From an uncultured Aquimarina sp. (GTDB lineage: Bacteria > Bacteroidota > Bacteroidia > Flavobacteriales > Flavobacteriaceae), in NCBI GenBank assembly GCA_947502885.1, contig CANNBP010000002.1, forward strand, positions 124,001-188,000: a stretch of DNA of 64,000 nt, read 5' to 3'. Shown here in pieces: positions 61,757 to 64,000 of the stretch. A program made the position numbers and the translations under genes. The notes beneath the pieces are model-generated. The model was not told the DNA's origin. It worked only from the letters and a program-made list of their open reading frames with translations, and made no database searches. Within the stretch, counting starts at the first letter, position 1. Every line of letters starts with the position of its first letter.

Positions 61757-64000
61757 ATGTCGTATAGGGTTTTATTAAAAAAAGTTTCATTAATAATCTG
61801 GGTTGGGTTTTCTTCGCTTTATGCTCAATACAGTGTCACAGTTTACAATAGTACTAGTGGTTATCCTCATGATTTATCGTATCAAATTATACAAGATGCC
61901 CATGGCGTAATTTGGATAGGTTCTGATATTGGTTTGATTAGATATAATGGTACTGATTTTAAAACTTTTACTATTGCGGATGGATTTAGAAATAGTTATG
62001 TTATTGATGTTAAATTGTCTGATTCTAATAAAATAATAGCCACATGGGGAGGAGGATTACATAAAATAAGTGATCAAAATGTAATTTCTGTAATTACACC
62101 AAAGGATAGTTTAAAAAAACTTCAACGTGTTACAAGTTTGTATAATGGTTTTATTACAAAATTTATAGGTAATAATTTCAGTAGATATATAAAAGATGGT
62201 AGAAATTATGATATTAAGGATTTTTATGTTTATCAAAAAAATGGTCAACTTTATTCTCATGTTGTAAATAGTGCGCATAGTCCAATTTCAGGCAGTTTGA
62301 TACAAAACGCCGGTGATTTAGAGCTTGATTATAAAAAAGTAGATGGTAGAGTTTTTTTCTTTAATGAAACTTTTTCAAATAAGAATAGAGTAGATGGTGT
62401 TTTTGAACTTTGTGATGGTCTGCAGCTGAACGAAGTTTTTAGTTTTTTAAATGGCAACAAAATATATGACATCGGAAAATATGATAATTCAACTTGGTAT
62501 GCCTTGACTAAAAATTCGTTAGTGCTTTTTTCTGAGAAAAATGGAGTCATTAAGCACAAGGATTTTGTGAATTCAGACGGTAGTTTAGTGAAGTTCTATA
62601 AAAAAAGTAATATAGAGGTTTATGTGCAGGAAAATCATAATGGAAATCAAAGCATTTATGTATATGACTTGAAGAAAAAGGAATGGTATAAACTGCCTAG
62701 AGAGTACCTGAAAAAGAGCTTAGTTAGTGATGTTTTGATTGACTATAATGATAATATTTGGATAAGCACATATGGTAATGGTTTAATTAAAGTAGAAAAA
62801 CGATCATGTTTACCAATAGTCAAGTCATTTGAGTTAAAAAACGGTTTAGATTTTATAGAAACTCCTTCAGGTGGGTATTTTTTGTTAGAGCAATATTCAA
62901 TTAATTATATAAATAAAGAGTTAGAATTTATTAATCGACGTAAAATGCCAAAATCTTATGTTTTCACACGTGAATATAAAGATACCATTGCAATAGTTGG
63001 TAATAGATCTGATCTTAAAGAGTTTGATTTTGAGGGGAAAAGAATAAAATTCGAAGAAAAGCTTAGGTTGTATACGAATAAAAGGGACTCTATCTTTTAT
63101 TTAGAAAATAATTTGGTTGTAAAACGTGGAGATATTACTCAAAAACTCTTGTTTAATGGGCAAGATCCGAAATATAAAAATATAGATATAGAAGATGTAC
63201 TCGTTTATGATGATAAAATTTGGTGTGCATCAAATATGGGAGTTCATGTTTATGAACTTACTACATTTGAATTACTAAAAAATATCTCGGTAAAGGATGG
63301 CTTATCTAGTAATTATGTAAAGAAACTAGCACCGTCAAAAAATGGAATATGGATTGCAACAATTAATGGTGTTCATAGGTTCGAGAATAATCAAATTAGT
63401 ACTGTTGATTTGGATAATGGAGATCAGTCTCATCAAATAAATACTATCTATAATGATCGTTTTGATCAGTTGTGGATTGGTACGCAAAAAGGACTTTCAT
63501 TATATAAAAACGCTAGTACTTATCATTTTTATGAGGATGGAGGTATGTCTTCATCATTTGCGTCAAAAATTTTTGCAGATCAACAAGGTAGAATTTGGGT
63601 GTTTGGAAATAATGGAGTGGATGTTATTGAAAACAATTGGCCATTTGCTCCAGAACCTGCGCCATTCTTTAATGTAAATCAAATAAAAACCAATTTTGAG
63701 TTTGAGTTTGTTGATTATTCGAAGTTCTCAAAAGTTATGGAGTTTCAGGTTAATACTCAAGAATGGCAAAGCTTTAATACCCGTAAGCTTAATTTTGATA
63801 ACTATAAGTATGGAAAGTATAAGATACAGTTTCGTGTAAGAAAACTTAATAGTGACTGGGATTATTCGAAAAAATTTTACTTTTCAATACTTAGGCCATG
63901 GTATATCGAATGGTATATGATTGTTAGTTATGTTATTGTCGTATTGGTGATTGTATCTGTGTTTGTGGTAATGTATCTAAAACGTTTAAAAAGACGAAAT
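61757..64000 (+). CDS. Reg_prop/YYY-type two-component sensor, C-terminus outside window
   Basis: An open plus-strand frame from ATG 61757 to the window end (748 codons). A signal peptide at residues 1-23 (YA|QYS) precedes a beta-propeller of Reg_prop repeats (IIQDAHGVIWIGSDIGLIRY, NIWISTYGNGLIKV, GIWIATINGVHRFE, QLWIGTQKGLSLYK, RIWVFGNNGVDVIE). A Y_Y_Y-type beta domain (KYKIQFRVRKLNSDWDYSKKFYF) and one membrane helix (near 718-738) follow. The missing part is expected to be a histidine kinase or LuxR/AraC output domain. It probably senses an extracellular ligand. Confidence 0.85.
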   Translation, partial: MSYRVLLKKVSLIIWVGFSSLYAQYSVTVYNSTSGYPHDLSYQIIQDAHGVIWIGSDIGLIRYNGTDFKTFTIADGFRNSYVIDVKLSDSNKIIATWGGGLHKISDQNVISVITPKDSLKKLQRVTSLYNGFITKFIGNNFSRYIKDGRNYDIKDFYVYQKNGQLYSHVVNSAHSPISGSLIQNAGDLELDYKKVDGRVFFFNETFSNKNRVDGVFELCDGLQLNEVFSFLNGNKIYDIGKYDNSTWYALTKNSLVLFSEKNGVIKHKDFVNSDGSLVKFYKKSNIEVYVQENHNGNQSIYVYDLKKKEWYKLPREYLKKSLVSDVLIDYNDNIWISTYGNGLIKVEKRSCLPIVKSFELKNGLDFIETPSGGYFLLEQYSINYINKELEFINRRKMPKSYVFTREYKDTIAIVGNRSDLKEFDFEGKRIKFEEKLRLYTNKRDSIFYLENNLVVKRGDITQKLLFNGQDPKYKNIDIEDVLVYDDKIWCASNMGVHVYELTTFELLKNISVKDGLSSNYVKKLAPSKNGIWIATINGVHRFENNQISTVDLDNGDQSHQINTIYNDRFDQLWIGTQKGLSLYKNASTYHFYEDGGMSSSFASKIFADQQGRIWVFGNNGVDVIENNWPFAPEPAPFFNVNQIKTNFEFEFVDYSKFSKVMEFQVNTQEWQSFNTRKLNFDNYKYGKYKIQFRVRKLNSDWDYSKKFYFSILRPWYIEWYMIVSYVIVVLVIVSVFVVMYLKRLKRRN

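Overview
The window is about 33% GC with dense genes in both directions. It looks like the chromosome of a marine-type member of the Flavobacteriaceae (Bacteroidetes). The evidence is: TAnnTTTG promoter boxes without clear Shine-Dalgarno sequences; a TonB-dependent receptor with a carboxypeptidase-like N-terminus; outer-membrane proteins of the DUF5686 and DUF5916 types; lipoproteins with acidic residues straight after the lipobox cysteine; duplicated long ExbD proteins; LytS/LytTR and Reg_prop/YYY signalling; and a typical block of translation genes. An Aquimarina-like genus is my impression only.

Layout. 1-3.2 kb (minus): truncated secreted protein, SAM-methyltransferase-like protein, two tandem tail-collar (microcystin-dependent-protein-like) proteins and a formyltransferase-like enzyme. 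3.7-6.3 kb: retropepsin-like protease, TatD hydrolase, type I asparaginase, tRNA-Ser(GGA). 6.4-11.3 kb (plus): an energy-transduction operon (ExbB, 4-TM protein, ExbD, ExbD), a second diverged ExbD pair behind its own terminator and a possible sigma-54 promoter, then a small beta-barrel protein. 11.3-13.4 kb (minus): RpoN coupled to a degenerate PAP2-like membrane protein. 13.6-17.7 kb (minus): a split-sensor two-component operon, then a MarR/GNAT pair.

17.8-30.9 kb is the most distinctive block: a compact minus-strand envelope-stress-type operon with a YbjN-like protein, PspA, YbjQ, a 38-residue membrane microprotein, a GRDP-like protein, a protein with a (Ser-Ser-Cys)n tail, a YqiJ-like OB-fold membrane protein, a YqiK-like flotillin, a small membrane protein, a 1646-residue DUF3686-type AAA ATPase and a membrane protein. 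A divergent XRE/S24-like regulator that appears unable to self-cleave sits across an intergenic region unusually rich in TTAGC sites. I infer that it controls the operon and that the genes form one membrane-surveillance machine.

31.0-36.9 kb (plus): a tight operon (TonB-dependent receptor, membrane serine hydrolase, LytS-type kinase, LytTR regulator) followed by a 62-residue six-cysteine peptide with a double-glycine-like leader, which may be a new peptide production or sensing locus. 37.1-40.6 kb: KatG with a downstream ankyrin protein and an unknown gene. 41.6 kb: a metzincin lipoprotein. 42.3-54.2 kb (minus): the core block asnS, RND/MMPL transporter, DUF5686 protein, frr, pyrH, tsf, rpsB, rpsI, rplM. 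54.5-58.6 kb (plus): DUF5916 protein and a serine hydrolase lipoprotein. 58.8-61.3 kb (minus): three tandem collagen-like surface lipoproteins plus a short lipoprotein. 61.8 kb to the end (plus): a truncated Reg_prop/YYY sensor.
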